A stretch of DNA of 64,000 bases, from assembly GCF_014647875.1 (NCBI RefSeq), contig NZ_BMQA01000005.1, positions 62,001 through 126,000 on the forward strand, written 5' to 3'. The DNA comes from Streptomyces brasiliensis. Lineage in GTDB: Bacteria; Actinomycetota; Actinomycetes; Streptomycetales; Streptomycetaceae. Both the position numbers and the translations under genes were made by a program. Below, piece by piece: positions 16,808 through 27,333 of the stretch. Positions within the stretch are counted from its first letter, which is position 1. Each line of letters begins with the position of its first letter. Under the pieces are notes generated by a model. The model ran no database searches. It was not told the DNA's origin and was given only the letters and a program-made list of their open reading frames with translations.

Positions 16808-19108
16808 ATGGGGCGAGCGGAAGAGAGACGAGCGCGACAGCGCGGCGGCCACCGCGCCGCGCCCGGGAACCGCTCGGCGGGGTCCGGCAAGAGCGGCATA
16901 CGCAGGCTCTTCACCTGGAAGAAGATCCTCGGCACGTTCCTCGGCGTGTGCCTGCTCGGCATCGGCTCCTTCATCGTGCTGTACCTGGTGGTCGACGTCC
17001 CCCAGGGCAACACGGCCGCCCAGCGCCAGAGCAACGTCTACAAGTACAGCGACGGTACGATCCTGGCCCGCAAGGGCGAGGTCAACCGCGAGATCGTGGA
17101 CCTGTCCAGGGTGCCGAAAAAGGTACAGCTCACCTTTGTCGCGGCCGAGAACAAGACCTTCTACAAGGACGCCGGCGTCGACTTCAAGGGCACCGCGCGC
17201 GGCCTGATCAACACGCTGTCCGGCAAGGGCAAGCAGGGTGGTTCGACGATCACCCAGCAGTACGTCAAGAACTACTACCTCAACCAGGACCAGACCGTCA
17301 CGCGCAAGCTGAAGGAACTGGTCATCTCGTTGAAGGTGGACCGCCAGAAGTCCAAGGACGACATCCTCGCGGGCTACATCAACACCAGCTACTACGGCCG
17401 CGGTGCCTACGGCATCCAGGCCGCCGCGCAGGCCTACTACCGGGTCGACGCGCAGGACCTCACGGTCGAGCAGGGCGCGTACCTCGCCGCACTGCTCCAG
17501 GCGCCGAGCCAGTACGACTGGGCCGTGGCCTCCGCGACCGGCAAGAAGCTGGTCCAGGACCGCTGGAACTACGTCCTGAACAACATGGTCGAGGAGGGCT
17601 GGCTGACCCAGGCCGAGCGCGGCGCCATGAAGTTCCCGGTGCCACTGGCGCCGAAGGGAGCGCCCGGCCTGGAGGGCCAGAAGGGCTACCTGGTCGACCT
17701 CGCCAACAAGCAGCTCGAGCAGCAGCTGATGGACCAGGAGGGCCTCACGGCGTCCCAGGCGGAGACCGCGGTGGTCGACCAGGGCTGGACCATCACCCTG
17801 AACATCGACCGGAAGAAGCAGGCGCAGCTGGAGAACGCGGTCAAGACCGAGCTGACCAGCAAGCTGGAGCCGAAGCAGCGCAGAGCCGACGCGAACGTGC
17901 AGGCCGGTGCCGTCTCGGTCGATCCCAGGACGGGAAAGATCGTCGCGCTGTACGGCGGCAAGGACTACTACAAGCACTTCGTCAGCAACGCGACCCGCCG
18001 GGACTACCAGCCCGCCTCGACGTTCAAGCCGGTGATCCTCGCCGCGGCCATGGAGACCGAGGCCAAGACCCAGCAGGGCAAGCCGATCGACCCCGACACC
18101 GTCTACGACGGCACGAGCGGCCGAGACGCCGTGGACAACGGCCGGAAGGTCGGCTTCCACCCGCCCAACGAGGACGACGTCAGCTACGGCGACATCACGG
18201 TCCAGACGGCCATGAACAAGTCCGTCAACTCCGTCTTCGCCCAGATGGGCATCGACGTCGGCATGGACAAGGTCATGGGCACCGCCAAGGACCTGGGTAT
18301 GGACACCAAGGGCATGCAGGCGGTGCCGGCGCAGACCCTGGGCTCCATGGGCGCGAGCCCGCTGGAGATGGCCGGGATCTACGCCACCTTCGACAACCAC
18401 GGCAAGAAGGTCACGCCGTCGCTCCTCAAGTCGGCGGAGAAGAAGGACCGCAGCGTCGAGATCCCGGACCCGATCGGCGACCAGGTGATCAGCCGTACGG
18501 CCGCGGACACGGTGACATCGGTCCTGACGGGCGTGGTCGACGACGGTACGGCGAAGGTGTCGGTGGCCGACAACCCGCTGCGCAACGGCCAGCAGGTGGC
18601 GGGCAAGACCGGTACGTCCGACTGCAACCGTTCGGCCTGGTTCACCGGCTACACACCGGACCTGGTCACCTCGGTGGGCCTGTTCGGCGAGGCGGCCAAG
18701 GCCGGGGGCACGGGCTGCGACAAGGAGAAGATCAAGCAGTACTCGCACGTCTCCCTGCAGGGCGCCCTGGGCGGCGGCCGCGTGAACGGTGGCGGCCCGC
18801 CGGCGCAGATCTGGGCGGCGTACACCTTCGGTGTCACGGAGAAGACGAAGTTCGACCTGGACACGACGCAGGGCGCGGCGGTGGAGCCGACGGAGACCCC
18901 GACATCGGCCCCGCCGACCTCGCAAGCGCCGTCGGAGACGCCGACGTCGGAGGCACCCACGACCGAGCCCCCGACGGAAACCCCGAGTCAGACCCCGACG
19001 ACGGAGCCGCCGTCCCAGACCCCGACGACCAGGGTCCCGACACCGCCCACGCAGACACCGACGGGCGGGACAACCCTGGACCCGGTGGAACCGAACCTGG
19101 AGCAGTAG
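16808..19108 (+). CDS. Class A penicillin-binding protein (transglycosylase and transpeptidase)
   Basis: 766 residues. A short basic cytoplasmic tail and one membrane helix (about 39-62) precede a GT51 domain with AAENKTFYKDAGVD (catalytic Glu near 115), GGSTITQQYVKN, RKLKEL and INTSYYGRGAYGIQAAAQAYY. The transpeptidase follows, with nucleophile Ser404 in STFK, the SVN triad at about 472 and KTGTS with Lys600. The last ~110 residues are a Thr/Pro/Ser/Glu-rich disordered tail outside the membrane, common in actinobacterial PBPs. It polymerises and cross-links peptidoglycan. It is monocistronic, with a hairpin 2 bp after the stop. Confidence 0.95.
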   Translation: MGRAEERRARQRGGHRAAPGNRSAGSGKSGIRRLFTWKKILGTFLGVCLLGIGSFIVLYLVVDVPQGNTAAQRQSNVYKYSDGTILARKGEVNREIVDLSRVPKKVQLTFVAAENKTFYKDAGVDFKGTARGLINTLSGKGKQGGSTITQQYVKNYYLNQDQTVTRKLKELVISLKVDRQKSKDDILAGYINTSYYGRGAYGIQAAAQAYYRVDAQDLTVEQGAYLAALLQAPSQYDWAVASATGKKLVQDRWNYVLNNMVEEGWLTQAERGAMKFPVPLAPKGAPGLEGQKGYLVDLANKQLEQQLMDQEGLTASQAETAVVDQGWTITLNIDRKKQAQLENAVKTELTSKLEPKQRRADANVQAGAVSVDPRTGKIVALYGGKDYYKHFVSNATRRDYQPASTFKPVILAAAMETEAKTQQGKPIDPDTVYDGTSGRDAVDNGRKVGFHPPNEDDVSYGDITVQTAMNKSVNSVFAQMGIDVGMDKVMGTAKDLGMDTKGMQAVPAQTLGSMGASPLEMAGIYATFDNHGKKVTPSLLKSAEKKDRSVEIPDPIGDQVISRTAADTVTSVLTGVVDDGTAKVSVADNPLRNGQQVAGKTGTSDCNRSAWFTGYTPDLVTSVGLFGEAAKAGGTGCDKEKIKQYSHVSLQGALGGGRVNGGGPPAQIWAAYTFGVTEKTKFDLDTTQGAAVEPTETPTSAPPTSQAPSETPTSEAPTTEPPTETPSQTPTTEPPSQTPTTRVPTPPTQTPTGGTTLDPVEPNLEQ

Positions 19109-19110
19109 GC

Positions 19111-19132
19111 CGGCGCCCCGCAAGGGGCGCCG
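19111..19132 (+). terminator. Terminator after the PBP gene
   Basis: CGGCGCCCC (19111-19119) pairs perfectly with GGGGCGCCG (19124-19132) across GCAA, starting 2 bp after the stop codon. Confidence 0.8.
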
Positions 19133-19210
19133 GGCTGTGCCGACCTGCGGCTCCGCCGCGTGGGCGCGACCAACCACAACGGACGCGCCCACGACCTGAC
19201 CTGCCCGAAC

Positions 19211-20674
19211 TCAACCCCCGTTGATCTCGTGGGCGATACGGTCGCCCAACACCTTGTCGATGTTCCGCCAGTACTGCAGCGCGCGATCGACCACCGGCCG
19301 GGACACGCCCTGCTTCAGGTGCCCACTCACGTTGGACACCAGCCGATCACGCGCGGCGTCGTCGAGGACCTCGCGGACCATCGTCCCCGGCTGCCCCCAG
19401 TCGTCGTCCTCGGCGTGCAAGGCGTAGGCCTCCCGGACCATCTCGCCCGCCGTCTGCCACCCGGCGACGTCCCCGAACCGTCCGACGTCCGCCGCCGGAC
19501 CGCCGTACGAGTTCGGCGCGTACACGGCACCCGTGTTCGCCGCCTCGTACCGCATCGGCCCGTCCTTCGCGTACGAGTTCACCGGCGAGTGAGCGCGGTT
19601 CGGCGGGAGCTGGGCGTAGTTGGGGCCGATCCGGTAGCGGTGGGTGTCCGGGTAGGAGAACAGGCGGCCGAGCAGCATCTTGTCCGGGGACGGGCCGATG
19701 CCCGGCACCATGTTGGACGGCTCGAACGCGGCCTGCTCGATGTGGACGAAGTAGTTGTCCGGATTCCTGTCCAGGGTCATCCGGCCGACCTCGATCAGCG
19801 GGTAGTCGCCGTGCGGCCACACCTTGGTCAGGTCGAACGGGTTGAACCGGTAGTCGGGCGCGTCCTCGAACGGCATGACCTGCACGTACATCGTCCAGCT
19901 CGGCGCGTTCCCGGACTTGATCGACTCGTACAGGTCGCGGCGGTGGACGTCGCCGTCCGTGCCGGCCAGCTCATCCGCCTCGGCCTGGGTGAGGAAGTCG
20001 ATGCCCTGGTCCGTCTTGATGTGGTACTTGACCCAGAACCTCTCACCGCCCCCGTTGACCCACATATAGGTGTGGGACGAGTAGCCGTTCATGTTGCGGT
20101 ACGTCTTCGGGATGCCGCGGTCGCCCATCAGCCACGTCACCATGTGCGCGGACTCGGGGGACAGGGTCCAGAAGTCCCACTGCATGTCGTTGCTTCGCAG
20201 TCCGGTCGCCGGATGGCGCTTCTGCGAGCGGATGAAGTCCTGGAACTTCTGCGCGTCGCGGACGAAGAAGATCGGCGTGTTGTTGCCGACCAGGTCGTAG
20301 TTGCCGTACTCCGTGTAGAACTTCAGCGCGAAACCGCGCGGGTCGCGCCAGGTGTCGGGGGAGCCCTGCTCGCCCGCGACCGTCGAGAAGCGCGCCAGCA
20401 TCTCCGTGCGCTTCCCGGGCTGGAACAGGTCGGCCTTGGTGAATTGACTGACGTCATTGGTGACTTCGAAGAAGCCGTACGCTCCCGAGCCCTTCGCGTG
20501 GACCACCCGCTCGGGGACCCGTTCGCGGTTGAACTGGGCCATCTTCTCGATCAGGTAGTGGTCCTGGAGCAGGACCGGTCCGTCGGATCCGACGGTGAGC
20601 GAGTGTTCGTCGCTCTCCACCGGGATCCCGGCGTTGTTGGTCGTGTAGGGGACCTGCTGGGGTGCCTGCGTCAC
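19211..20674 (-). CDS. katA: Monofunctional heme catalase
   Basis: 487 residues, GTG start with GAGGGAGGA upstream. It converts hydrogen peroxide to water and oxygen. The distal catalytic His59 is in [12 protein letters not shown], the distal Asn in [15 protein letters not shown], and the proximal heme Tyr in the [19 protein letters not shown] signature. Its length fits the small-subunit catalases. It lies 6.5 kb from the OxyR/AhpCD module but on its own; no Fur-like catR gene is adjacent, so its regulation is not visible here. Confidence 0.95.
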   Translation of the reverse strand: MTQAPQQVPYTTNNAGIPVESDEHSLTVGSDGPVLLQDHYLIEKMAQFNRERVPERVVHAKGSGAYGFFEVTNDVSQFTKADLFQPGKRTEMLARFSTVAGEQGSPDTWRDPRGFALKFYTEYGNYDLVGNNTPIFFVRDAQKFQDFIRSQKRHPATGLRSNDMQWDFWTLSPESAHMVTWLMGDRGIPKTYRNMNGYSSHTYMWVNGGGERFWVKYHIKTDQGIDFLTQAEADELAGTDGDVHRRDLYESIKSGNAPSWTMYVQVMPFEDAPDYRFNPFDLTKVWPHGDYPLIEVGRMTLDRNPDNYFVHIEQAAFEPSNMVPGIGPSPDKMLLGRLFSYPDTHRYRIGPNYAQLPPNRAHSPVNSYAKDGPMRYEAANTGAVYAPNSYGGPAADVGRFGDVAGWQTAGEMVREAYALHAEDDDWGQPGTMVREVLDDAARDRLVSNVSGHLKQGVSRPVVDRALQYWRNIDKVLGDRIAHEINGG

Positions 20675-20761
20675 GAGCGTCCTCCCTCGTGCACGTGGGT
20701 GTTTCGCTCACCCCAGCAAGTCAACGCCGCTGCCGGGACATCGGCAACATTTGGACCGGGT

Positions 20762-22837
20762 CTAACTTCGGTTCAGCTCGAACCAGACCACCTTCCCGGT
20801 GCTCAGTCGTGTCGCGCCCCACCGTCTGGCCAGCTTGTTCACCAGGTACAGACCGCGCCCGCCCTCGTCGGTCGCCCGCGCCTGCCTGAGCCGCGGCAGC
20901 TGCGGCACGTCGTCACCGACCTCGCAGCGCAGCACGTCCGTCCGCAGCAGACGCAGCGTGACCGGCCGCGACGCATAGCGCACGGCGTTCGTCACGACCT
21001 CGCTGACAAGGAGCTCGACCGAGTCGCTGAGCTCTTCGAGGCCCCAGCGGGACAGCGCGCGCCGGGCCAGCCGACGGGCCCGGCCGGGCGCAGCGTCCTC
21101 CGGTTCCAGGAACCAGTACGCCACGTCGCTCGGCGCGATCCCGTCGAAGCGGGCGGCGAGCAGCGCGATGTCGTCGTCCCGGTCGCCCGGACCGAGCATG
21201 TCGAGTACCTCGTCGCACAGCGCCTCGAGCGGCGGCGGGTGATCGGGGCCGGTGAGCTGCGCGGTCGCGGCGAGCTTCTCGCGCAGCTGCTCTATACCGG
21301 TCCACACGTCCCGCAGCCGGGACTCGACCAGGCCGTCCGTGTAGAGGAGCAGTGTGGCCCCGGCGGGCGCGTCCAGCTCGACGGCCTCGAAGTCCACTCC
21401 GCCGACGCCGATGGGCGCGCCCGCCGGCACCCGCAGCACCTCGGCATGGCCGCCCAGGTGCAGCAGGACCGGCGGCGGATGGCCGGCGTTGGCGATGGTG
21501 ATGCGGTGCGAGACCGGGTCGTAGACGGCGTAGAGGCAGGTCGCCATGCGGTCGGTGCCCAGGCGCTGGGCCTGCTCGTCGAGGTGGTGCAGCACCTCCT
21601 GCGGGGGCAGGTCGAGCCCGGCCAGGGTCTGCGCTGTGGTGCGCAGCTGGCCCATGATCGCGGCGGAGGTCATGGAGTGGCCCATGACGTCGCCGACGAC
21701 CAGCGCGACCCGGCTGCCCGGCAGCGGGATGGCGTCGTACCAGTCGCCGCCCACCCGGGCCGTCTCGGCCGCGGGGAGGTAGCGGCTGGCCAGCCGCACG
21801 CCCGTGGGCCGCGGCAGGGTCTCGGGGAGCATCGTGCGCTGCAGCTCGTCGGCGATGTAAGCCTCGCGACCGTAGAGCACCGCCTTGTCGATGCCGAGCG
21901 CGCTGTGCGTGGCCAGCTGGGCGGCGACCAGCAGGTCGTCCGCCTCGAAGGCCAGGCGCTCGGGGCGGCGCAGGAACAGCGCGGCGCCGATCACCCGGCG
22001 GCGGCCCCGCAGCGGCGCGAGGATCGCGTGCTGACCGCCGGGTACCACCGACTCGCCGCCCTCGCCGAGGAGTTCGGGCAGCGCGGCCCGCGCGGCGGGC
22101 GCGTCCGCGAACACCGGCCGTACGCCGCGCAGCACCTCGTTGAGCGCGCCGCCGGGCCGCACCTCGCACCGCTCGGCCGTCAGCGCGGACAGCCCCGACA
22201 GCTCCGACGCGTCGGGCTCAGGCGCCGGGACGGGCAGGAAGCCGCCCTCGGTGTCACGATCCTCCGGGATCCGGTCGGTGCGGCGCAGCCGCAGCACCAC
22301 GGGCCCGGTGGGGCGCTCGTCGCCGACCGGCAGCGGGTCGCGCAGATACACCAGGATCGCGTCCGAGAAGGTCGGCACGGTGGCCCGGCACAGGCCCATG
22401 ACGATCTCGTCGAGGTCGATACCGCGGGCGATCCGCCGGGTCGCGGCGCCCACGAACCGCAGCCGGTCGCCGTCCCGCCGCATCGGCATCGGCCGGCCGG
22501 GCGGCAGACCCCGTCCGGTACGGCGCTCCGGCGCGCCCTGGGTCCGCTCCTGCTCGGCACCCGGCTGGGGCGGGATCGCCTCCGGCGCGGGAGCGGGGCG
22601 CGGGCGATGGGTGTCGGGCTCGGCGGCGGCCGGCTGGGAGTGCTCGGGGCCGTTGACTGGGGGCTCCTTCCCCTTGCCGCTGGGCGCGCTCTTACCCGGC
22701 GCGGGCGTCTCGCCGGTACGGGCCTGTGCGGGTAAAGCGGTGCCGAGCGGCTTCGAGGTACGCAACAGCGCCCCGCGGGGATCCGCGGGGTCGGCGCCCG
22801 GCTGAGGGCGTTCGTAGGAGGTGGGGTGCTCCGTCAC
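20762..22837 (-). CDS. GAF - SpoIIE (PP2C) phosphatase - HATPase regulatory protein
   Basis: 691 residues. The first ~120 residues are a Pro/Gly/Ala-rich disordered part. A GAF-like sensor spans about 125-325 (ILAPLRGRRRVIGAALFLRR, FEADDLLVAAQLATHSALGID). The PP2C/SpoIIE phosphatase (about 345-560) has RVGGDWYDAIPL and VGDVMGHSMTSAA with metal-binding Asp residues, then LLLYTDGLVE and DDDIALLAARF. An anti-sigma-type HATPase (about 575-691) has LLVSEVVTNAVRYA (N-box) and ATDEGGRGLYLVNKLARRWG. Such fusions act in partner-switching circuits, dephosphorylating anti-sigma-antagonist proteins. No antagonist or sigma gene is adjacent, so the partners are elsewhere. Confidence 0.88.
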   Translation of the reverse strand: MTEHPTSYERPQPGADPADPRGALLRTSKPLGTALPAQARTGETPAPGKSAPSGKGKEPPVNGPEHSQPAAAEPDTHRPRPAPAPEAIPPQPGAEQERTQGAPERRTGRGLPPGRPMPMRRDGDRLRFVGAATRRIARGIDLDEIVMGLCRATVPTFSDAILVYLRDPLPVGDERPTGPVVLRLRRTDRIPEDRDTEGGFLPVPAPEPDASELSGLSALTAERCEVRPGGALNEVLRGVRPVFADAPAARAALPELLGEGGESVVPGGQHAILAPLRGRRRVIGAALFLRRPERLAFEADDLLVAAQLATHSALGIDKAVLYGREAYIADELQRTMLPETLPRPTGVRLASRYLPAAETARVGGDWYDAIPLPGSRVALVVGDVMGHSMTSAAIMGQLRTTAQTLAGLDLPPQEVLHHLDEQAQRLGTDRMATCLYAVYDPVSHRITIANAGHPPPVLLHLGGHAEVLRVPAGAPIGVGGVDFEAVELDAPAGATLLLYTDGLVESRLRDVWTGIEQLREKLAATAQLTGPDHPPPLEALCDEVLDMLGPGDRDDDIALLAARFDGIAPSDVAYWFLEPEDAAPGRARRLARRALSRWGLEELSDSVELLVSEVVTNAVRYASRPVTLRLLRTDVLRCEVGDDVPQLPRLRQARATDEGGRGLYLVNKLARRWGATRLSTGKVVWFELNRS

Positions 22838-23130
22838 GCGTGTCGCATCCGTCCGTCCGGGGCTGCGTGCCCTGCACGCAGTTCGTCCCGCAGGAGTCCC
22901 GATACCCGGAATATGTACCCCAGGAACGGAATTCCCGCGTGGTCAGAGGCTGTTCCTGTGTCACCGGGGAACCGTCTGCGGCTCGTGCCGGTGTTGCCCT
23001 CGTACCCCTCGCTCACGTCCTGCCGCCCCTCGGTGACGTTCGGTCAAGCCCGGCACTGGATCCGGGAGTTGTGGCTGCGCCCTTGCGGAGGACGATCCTA
23101 CGGTTGTGGACCGGGGGCGCATCAAGGGTC
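22838..23130. other. Intergenic region upstream of the GAF-PP2C gene
   Basis: 293 bp between two leftward genes. An 8-bp perfect hairpin (22863-22870 with 22874-22881) lies just upstream of the GAF-PP2C start and would be in its leader. A relatively AT-rich spot (GGAATATGTACC, 22908-22919) could mark its promoter. No gene is visible. Confidence 0.4.
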
Positions 23131-23835
23131 TCATGAGGACACGTGCGCGGGCGTACGGTCCCAGTCCTTCGGCAGCGACGGTACCGCCCAGGCCGGGTCC
23201 GGGCGCCAGTGCTGCCAATCCTGTGAGAAAGGCGGCTCCCACGCGCGGATCGCCGCCACCGCCGAGCCGCCCGCCTCCCGGACACGTCCGGCGAGCGCCG
23301 CGTCCATCAGACCGTCCCGCTGGGCCTGCGCGAACTCGTCCTCGTCGCGCCAGTGCCAACTGCGGTCCGGGTGCACGGAGATGTCCAGAAAATGGTCCTC
23401 GGAGTCGACCCCGCCGTGCCAACGGGCCAGCGGCTCCTCAAGGTTGACGTACCAGTTCTTGAACTGCCAGCCCGGCTCCCAGAACAGCCACACCGACCAC
23501 GGCTGGCCCGGCCGGGCCAGCTTCAGCACGCCGGTGCCGAACCAGTGGTCGAGCTGCACGCTGCGCGGCTTGGTGTAGCGGGACTCCAGCGGCTCGACGT
23601 GCACCGGCGTGCCGTCGGCCAGCACCGGTTTCACGCACTCGGTGCCCGGTGCCAGCCATACGGCGAGCAGGTCGGCGTCGTCGCGGACGACCGTGACCGG
23701 TCGGGCGATGTGGAAGCGCTCGCCGGCGTTCTGCCGGTACCGCCACAGGATGTGGGTCCCGGGCGCCCAGAAGCCCGTAGGACCGATCGCCTCCCGGCGC
23801 TGTTCCACGCGTCTCATCGCTCCACCGTCGGCCAT
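23131..23835 (-). CDS. DUF402 (FomD-like) protein
   Basis: 234 residues from the ATG at 23835. It shows the DUF402 pattern: WFGTGVLKLARPGQPWSVWLF, then WYVNLEEP, DHFLDISVHPDRSWHWRDEDEFAQAQ and a helical tail. DUF402 proteins are metal-dependent nucleoside phosphate or phosphonate hydrolases (FomD of fosfomycin synthesis, nucleoside diphosphatases), with the Asp/Glu residues of the DxxD/E segment as ligands. The substrate here is unknown. A -10 box (TAATAT) lies 6 bp before the ATG and no ribosome site is seen, so the mRNA is probably leaderless. A second in-frame ATG 18 bp downstream (GGAG upstream) is the alternative start. Confidence 0.82.
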   Translation of the reverse strand: MADGGAMRRVEQRREAIGPTGFWAPGTHILWRYRQNAGERFHIARPVTVVRDDADLLAVWLAPGTECVKPVLADGTPVHVEPLESRYTKPRSVQLDHWFGTGVLKLARPGQPWSVWLFWEPGWQFKNWYVNLEEPLARWHGGVDSEDHFLDISVHPDRSWHWRDEDEFAQAQRDGLMDAALAGRVREAGGSAVAAIRAWEPPFSQDWQHWRPDPAWAVPSLPKDWDRTPAHVSS

Positions 23836-23841
23836 GCACAG

Positions 23842-23847
23842 ATATTA
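23842..23847 (-). promoter_or_regulatory. -10 element of a leaderless promoter (DUF402 gene)
   Basis: TAATAT on the minus strand ends 6 bp before the ATG, which puts the transcription start at the start codon. It matches the TAnnnT consensus of the main vegetative sigma factor very well; the -35 box is not clear. Confidence 0.65.
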
Positions 23848-23917
23848 GGTGCCGTAGGCATACGACGCTGCTGTGCTCGTCACGGTTCTCGCCCGCGCCG
23901 GGAATCGTTCACATCGG

Positions 23918-25321
23918 TCAGGGGCGTGTCATACGCAGGACGTCCAGCGCCTCGTCCAGCTGCTCCACGGTGAGGTCGCCGCGCTCCACGTACCCGCCCT
24001 CCAGGACCACCTGACGGATCGTCTTCCGCTGCGCAAGGGCCTTCTTGGCCACCTTGGCGGCCTCCTCGTACCCGATGTACTTGTTCAGCGGTGTGACCAC
24101 GGACGGCGACGACTCGGCGTACTCGCGGGCGCGTTCGCGGTTCGCGGTGATGCCGTCCACCGTGCGGTCGGCGAGCAGCCGGGACACGTTGGCGAGCAGC
24201 CGTACGGACTCCAGGACGTTGCGGGCGATCACCGGCAGCATGACGTTGAGCTCGAAGTTGCCCGCGGCGCCCGCGGTGGCGATGGTCACGTCGTTGCCGA
24301 TGACCTGCGCGCCGACCATCAGGACGGCTTCCGGGATGACCGGGTTGACCTTGCCCGGCATGATCGAGGAACCCGGCTGGAGGTCGGGCAGCTGGATCTC
24401 GGAGAGCCCGGTGCGCGGTCCGGAGGACATCCAGCGCAGATCGTTGGCGATCTTCGTCAGCCCGACGGCGATGGTCCGCAACTGCCCGCTGGTCTCGACG
24501 ATCCCGTCCCGGGCGCCCTGCGCCTCGAAGTGGTTGCGCGCCTCCGTGAGCGGCAGCCCCGTGACCCGCGCGACCTCCTCGATGACGGCCGCGGAGAAGC
24601 CGGGCGGGGTGTTGATGCCGGTGCCCACGGCGGTGCCACCGAGCGGCAGTTCGGCGAGCCGGGGCAGTGAGGCCCGCAGCCGCTCGACCCCGTACCGCAC
24701 CTGTGCCGCGTACCCGCCGAACTCCTGCCCCAGCGTCACGGGCGTCGCGTCCATGAGGTGGGTCCGCCCGGACTTCACGACGTCGGCGAACTCCTCGCTC
24801 TTGCGTTCCAGAGCCTCCGCGAGATGCTCGAGGGCCGGAACGAGATCACGGCTGACGGCCGCGGTGGCGGCGATGTGAATGGACGAGGGAAAGACGTCGT
24901 TGGACGACTGCGAGGCGTTGACGTGGTCGTTCGGGTGTACATCCCGACCGAGCCGCTCGCTCGCCAGCGTGGCGATCACCTCGTTGGTGTTCATGTTGGA
25001 CGAGGTCCCGGACCCCGTCTGGAACACGTCGATGGGGAAGTGCGCGTCCCACGCCCCCTCGGCGACCTCCGCCGCCGCGTCCTGGATCGCCTCCGCGACG
25101 TCCTTGTCGAGCACTCCCAGCTCGGCGTTCACCTTCGCGGCGGCCGCCTTGATCCGGGCCAGCGCCTCGATGTGCGCCCGCTCGATGCGCTGCCCGGAGA
25201 TGGGAAAGTTCTCCACCGCGCGCTGGGTCTGCGCCCGCCACTTGGCGTCCACGGGAACCCGCACCTCACCCATCGAGTCGTGCTCGATCCGAAACGCCTG
25301 CTCCTGCTGACCGTCGGCCAC
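23918..25321 (-). CDS. fumC: Class II fumarate hydratase
   Basis: 467 residues. It interconverts fumarate and malate in the TCA cycle without a metal. The superfamily motifs are intact: [14 protein letters not shown] near residue 100, [35 protein letters not shown] with the catalytic His, and the mobile-loop signature [11 protein letters not shown] with the catalytic Ser near 320. The C-terminal [16 protein letters not shown] is typical. A class I fumarase gene lies directly upstream in the same orientation, separated by a terminator. Confidence 0.95.
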   Translation of the reverse strand: MADGQQEQAFRIEHDSMGEVRVPVDAKWRAQTQRAVENFPISGQRIERAHIEALARIKAAAAKVNAELGVLDKDVAEAIQDAAAEVAEGAWDAHFPIDVFQTGSGTSSNMNTNEVIATLASERLGRDVHPNDHVNASQSSNDVFPSSIHIAATAAVSRDLVPALEHLAEALERKSEEFADVVKSGRTHLMDATPVTLGQEFGGYAAQVRYGVERLRASLPRLAELPLGGTAVGTGINTPPGFSAAVIEEVARVTGLPLTEARNHFEAQGARDGIVETSGQLRTIAVGLTKIANDLRWMSSGPRTGLSEIQLPDLQPGSSIMPGKVNPVIPEAVLMVGAQVIGNDVTIATAGAAGNFELNVMLPVIARNVLESVRLLANVSRLLADRTVDGITANRERAREYAESSPSVVTPLNKYIGYEEAAKVAKKALAQRKTIRQVVLEGGYVERGDLTVEQLDEALDVLRMTRP

Positions 25322-25450
25322 AGCCGATCACCTCCGTCCACCACAGCACGGCCGTTACGGAGGCTATTCCTGCCATTCGCTGTGACGGGGGCGACGGCCG
25401 ACGCTCCGGGCGCCGCTCGATTTCAGCCGACTGACCCCGCACACGAAGGA

Positions 25451-25474
25451 GCCCCGGGCGACAGCGCCCGGGGC
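25451..25474 (-). terminator. Terminator after the class I fumarase gene
   Basis: A perfect 10-bp GC stem (25451-25460 with 25465-25474) with an ACAG loop lies 23 bp beyond the stop of the leftward class I fumarase gene and separates it from fumC. Confidence 0.85.
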
Positions 25475-25496
25475 CCTCATTCCGGTCCTCGCCGGG

Positions 25497-27167
25497 TCAG
25501 GCCAGCCCGGGGCCCCGTACCGGAATCGTCGTGAACGTCGGCTGCGGGGCGGGGTCCTGGAAGAAGTCGTTGCCCTTGTCGTCCACCACGATGAACGCCG
25601 GGAAGTCCTCGACCTCGATCTTCCAGACCGCCTCCATGCCGAGCTCCTCGTACTCGACGACCTCGACCTTCTTGATGCAGTCCTGGGCGAGACGCGCGGC
25701 GGGACCGCCGATGGAGCCCAGGTAGAAGCCGCCGTGCGTGTCGCACGCGTCCGTGACCTGCTTGCTGCGGTTGCCCTTGGCGAGCATCACCTTGGAGCCG
25801 CCGGCCGCCTGGAACTGCTCCACGTACGAGTCCATGCGGCCGGCCGTGGTCGGACCGAAGGAACCGGACGCGTACCCCTCGGGCGTCTTGGCCGGACCCG
25901 CGTAGTACACCGGGTGGTCCTTGAGGTACTGCGGCATCTCCTCGCCCGCGTCCAGCCGCTCCTTGATCTTGGCGTGCGCGATGTCACGCGCCACGACCAG
26001 CGGACCGGTGAGGGACAGCCGGGTCTTCACCGGGTACCTGGTCAGCTCGGCGAGGATGTCGTCCATCGGCTGGTTGAGGTCGATGCGGACCACGTCGTCG
26101 CCGGAGGCGTCCAGGTGCTCGTCCGTCGTCTCCGGCAGGAACCGCGCCGGGTCCGTCTCCAGCTGCTCCAGGAAGACGCCCTCGGCGGTGATCTTCGCGA
26201 CAGCCTGGCGGTCGGCGGAGCAGGACACCGCGATGGCCACCGGACAGGACGCGCCGTGCCGCGGCAGCCGGATCACGCGGACGTCGTGGCAGAAGTACTT
26301 GCCGCCGAACTGCGCGCCGATCCCGATCTTCTGCGTCAGCTCGAAGACCTTCTCCTCCAGCTCCTTGTCCCGGAAGCCGTGGCCGAGCGGCGAGCCCTCG
26401 GTGGGCGCGTTGTCCAGGTAGTGTGCGGAGGCGTACTTCGCGGTCTTCAGGGCGTACTCGGCCGACGTGCCGCCGACCACGATCGCCAGGTGGTACGGCG
26501 GGCAGGCGGCCGTACCGAGCGAACGGATCTTCTCCTCCAGGAACTTCATCATGGAGGCCTCGTTCAGGACGGCCTTCGTCTCCTGGTACAGGAACGACTT
26601 GTTGGCGGAGCCGCCGCCCTTCGCCATGAAGAGGAACTTGTAGGCGCCGCCGTCCGTCGCGTACAGCTCGATCTGCGCCGGGAGGTTGGAGCCGGTGTTC
26701 TTCTCCTCCCACATGGTCAGCGGAGCCATCTGCGAGTAGCGGAGGTTGAGCTTGGTGTAGGCGTCGTAGATGCCGTGGGACAGGGCCTTCTCGTCCTCAC
26801 CCGAGGTGAGCACGTTCTGGCCGCGCTTGCCCATCACGATCGCCGTACCCGTGTCCTGGCACATGGGCAGCACGCCCGCCGCCGCGATGTTCGCGTTCTT
26901 CAGGAGGTCCAGCGCGACGAACTTGTCGTTCGACGACGCCTCGGGGTCGTCGATGATGCGCCGCAGCTGGGCGAGGTGGGCGGGCCGCAGATAGTGCTGG
27001 ATGTCGTGGACGGCCTCCTCGGCGAGCTTGCGCAGCGCCTCGGGCTCCACCTTGAGGAACGTCCGCCCGTCGGCCTCGAAGGTGGAGACACCTTCGGAGG
27101 TCACCAGCCGGTAGGGGGTGGTGTCCTCTCCCTGGGGGAGCAGATCGGTATACGCGAACTCAGGCAT
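25497..27167 (-). CDS. fumB: Class I fumarate hydratase (iron-sulfur)
   Basis: 556 residues starting at the ATG at 27167, with GAGGAA 9 bp upstream; two upstream ATG/GTG codons in frame have poorer sites. The enzyme is a fused-subunit type with an oxygen-sensitive [4Fe-4S] cluster. Its likely ligands are Cys103 ([11 protein letters not shown]), Cys222 ([10 protein letters not shown]) and Cys316 ([11 protein letters not shown]); the spacings 119 and 94 equal those of the structurally characterised Leishmania enzyme. The C-terminal domain carries GPTTAGRMD and the segment around [18 protein letters not shown]. Together with fumC it gives the cell both oxygen-sensitive and oxygen-stable fumarase activity. 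Confidence 0.95.
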   Translation of the reverse strand: MPEFAYTDLLPQGEDTTPYRLVTSEGVSTFEADGRTFLKVEPEALRKLAEEAVHDIQHYLRPAHLAQLRRIIDDPEASSNDKFVALDLLKNANIAAAGVLPMCQDTGTAIVMGKRGQNVLTSGEDEKALSHGIYDAYTKLNLRYSQMAPLTMWEEKNTGSNLPAQIELYATDGGAYKFLFMAKGGGSANKSFLYQETKAVLNEASMMKFLEEKIRSLGTAACPPYHLAIVVGGTSAEYALKTAKYASAHYLDNAPTEGSPLGHGFRDKELEEKVFELTQKIGIGAQFGGKYFCHDVRVIRLPRHGASCPVAIAVSCSADRQAVAKITAEGVFLEQLETDPARFLPETTDEHLDASGDDVVRIDLNQPMDDILAELTRYPVKTRLSLTGPLVVARDIAHAKIKERLDAGEEMPQYLKDHPVYYAGPAKTPEGYASGSFGPTTAGRMDSYVEQFQAAGGSKVMLAKGNRSKQVTDACDTHGGFYLGSIGGPAARLAQDCIKKVEVVEYEELGMEAVWKIEVEDFPAFIVVDDKGNDFFQDPAPQPTFTTIPVRGPGLA

Positions 27168-27321
27168 CTCAGCCATTTCCTCACTCGACAGACAGCGGCT
27201 TGCCTCCATTGGCAGCGCCCACCAGCGTAGAACCTGCCCCCGACGGCGAACCTGTGAGGTAAGGCTCAGTTCGCGCCACGCGGCCGGGTACCACCCCTAG
27301 TCGCGATCTATCGCGTTTCGG

Positions 27322-27327
27322 TACGCT
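27322..27327 (+). promoter_or_regulatory. -10 element of a leaderless promoter (DUF1707 gene)
   Basis: TACGCT ends 6 bp before the GTG at 27334 and no ribosome site precedes that codon, so transcription should begin at the start codon. Confidence 0.6.
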
Positions 27328-27333
27328 GCTGCC

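Noticed and set aside
16712..19192. 826-codon minus-strand frame opposite the PBP gene
   Set aside because: Shadow of the PBP coding sequence; low-complexity Arg/Gly/Leu composition with no domain.
19160..22735. Very long plus-strand open frame of 1191 codons
   Set aside because: It lies antisense to the catalase and GAF-PP2C genes, which have full domain signatures. It is a GC-rich shadow frame.
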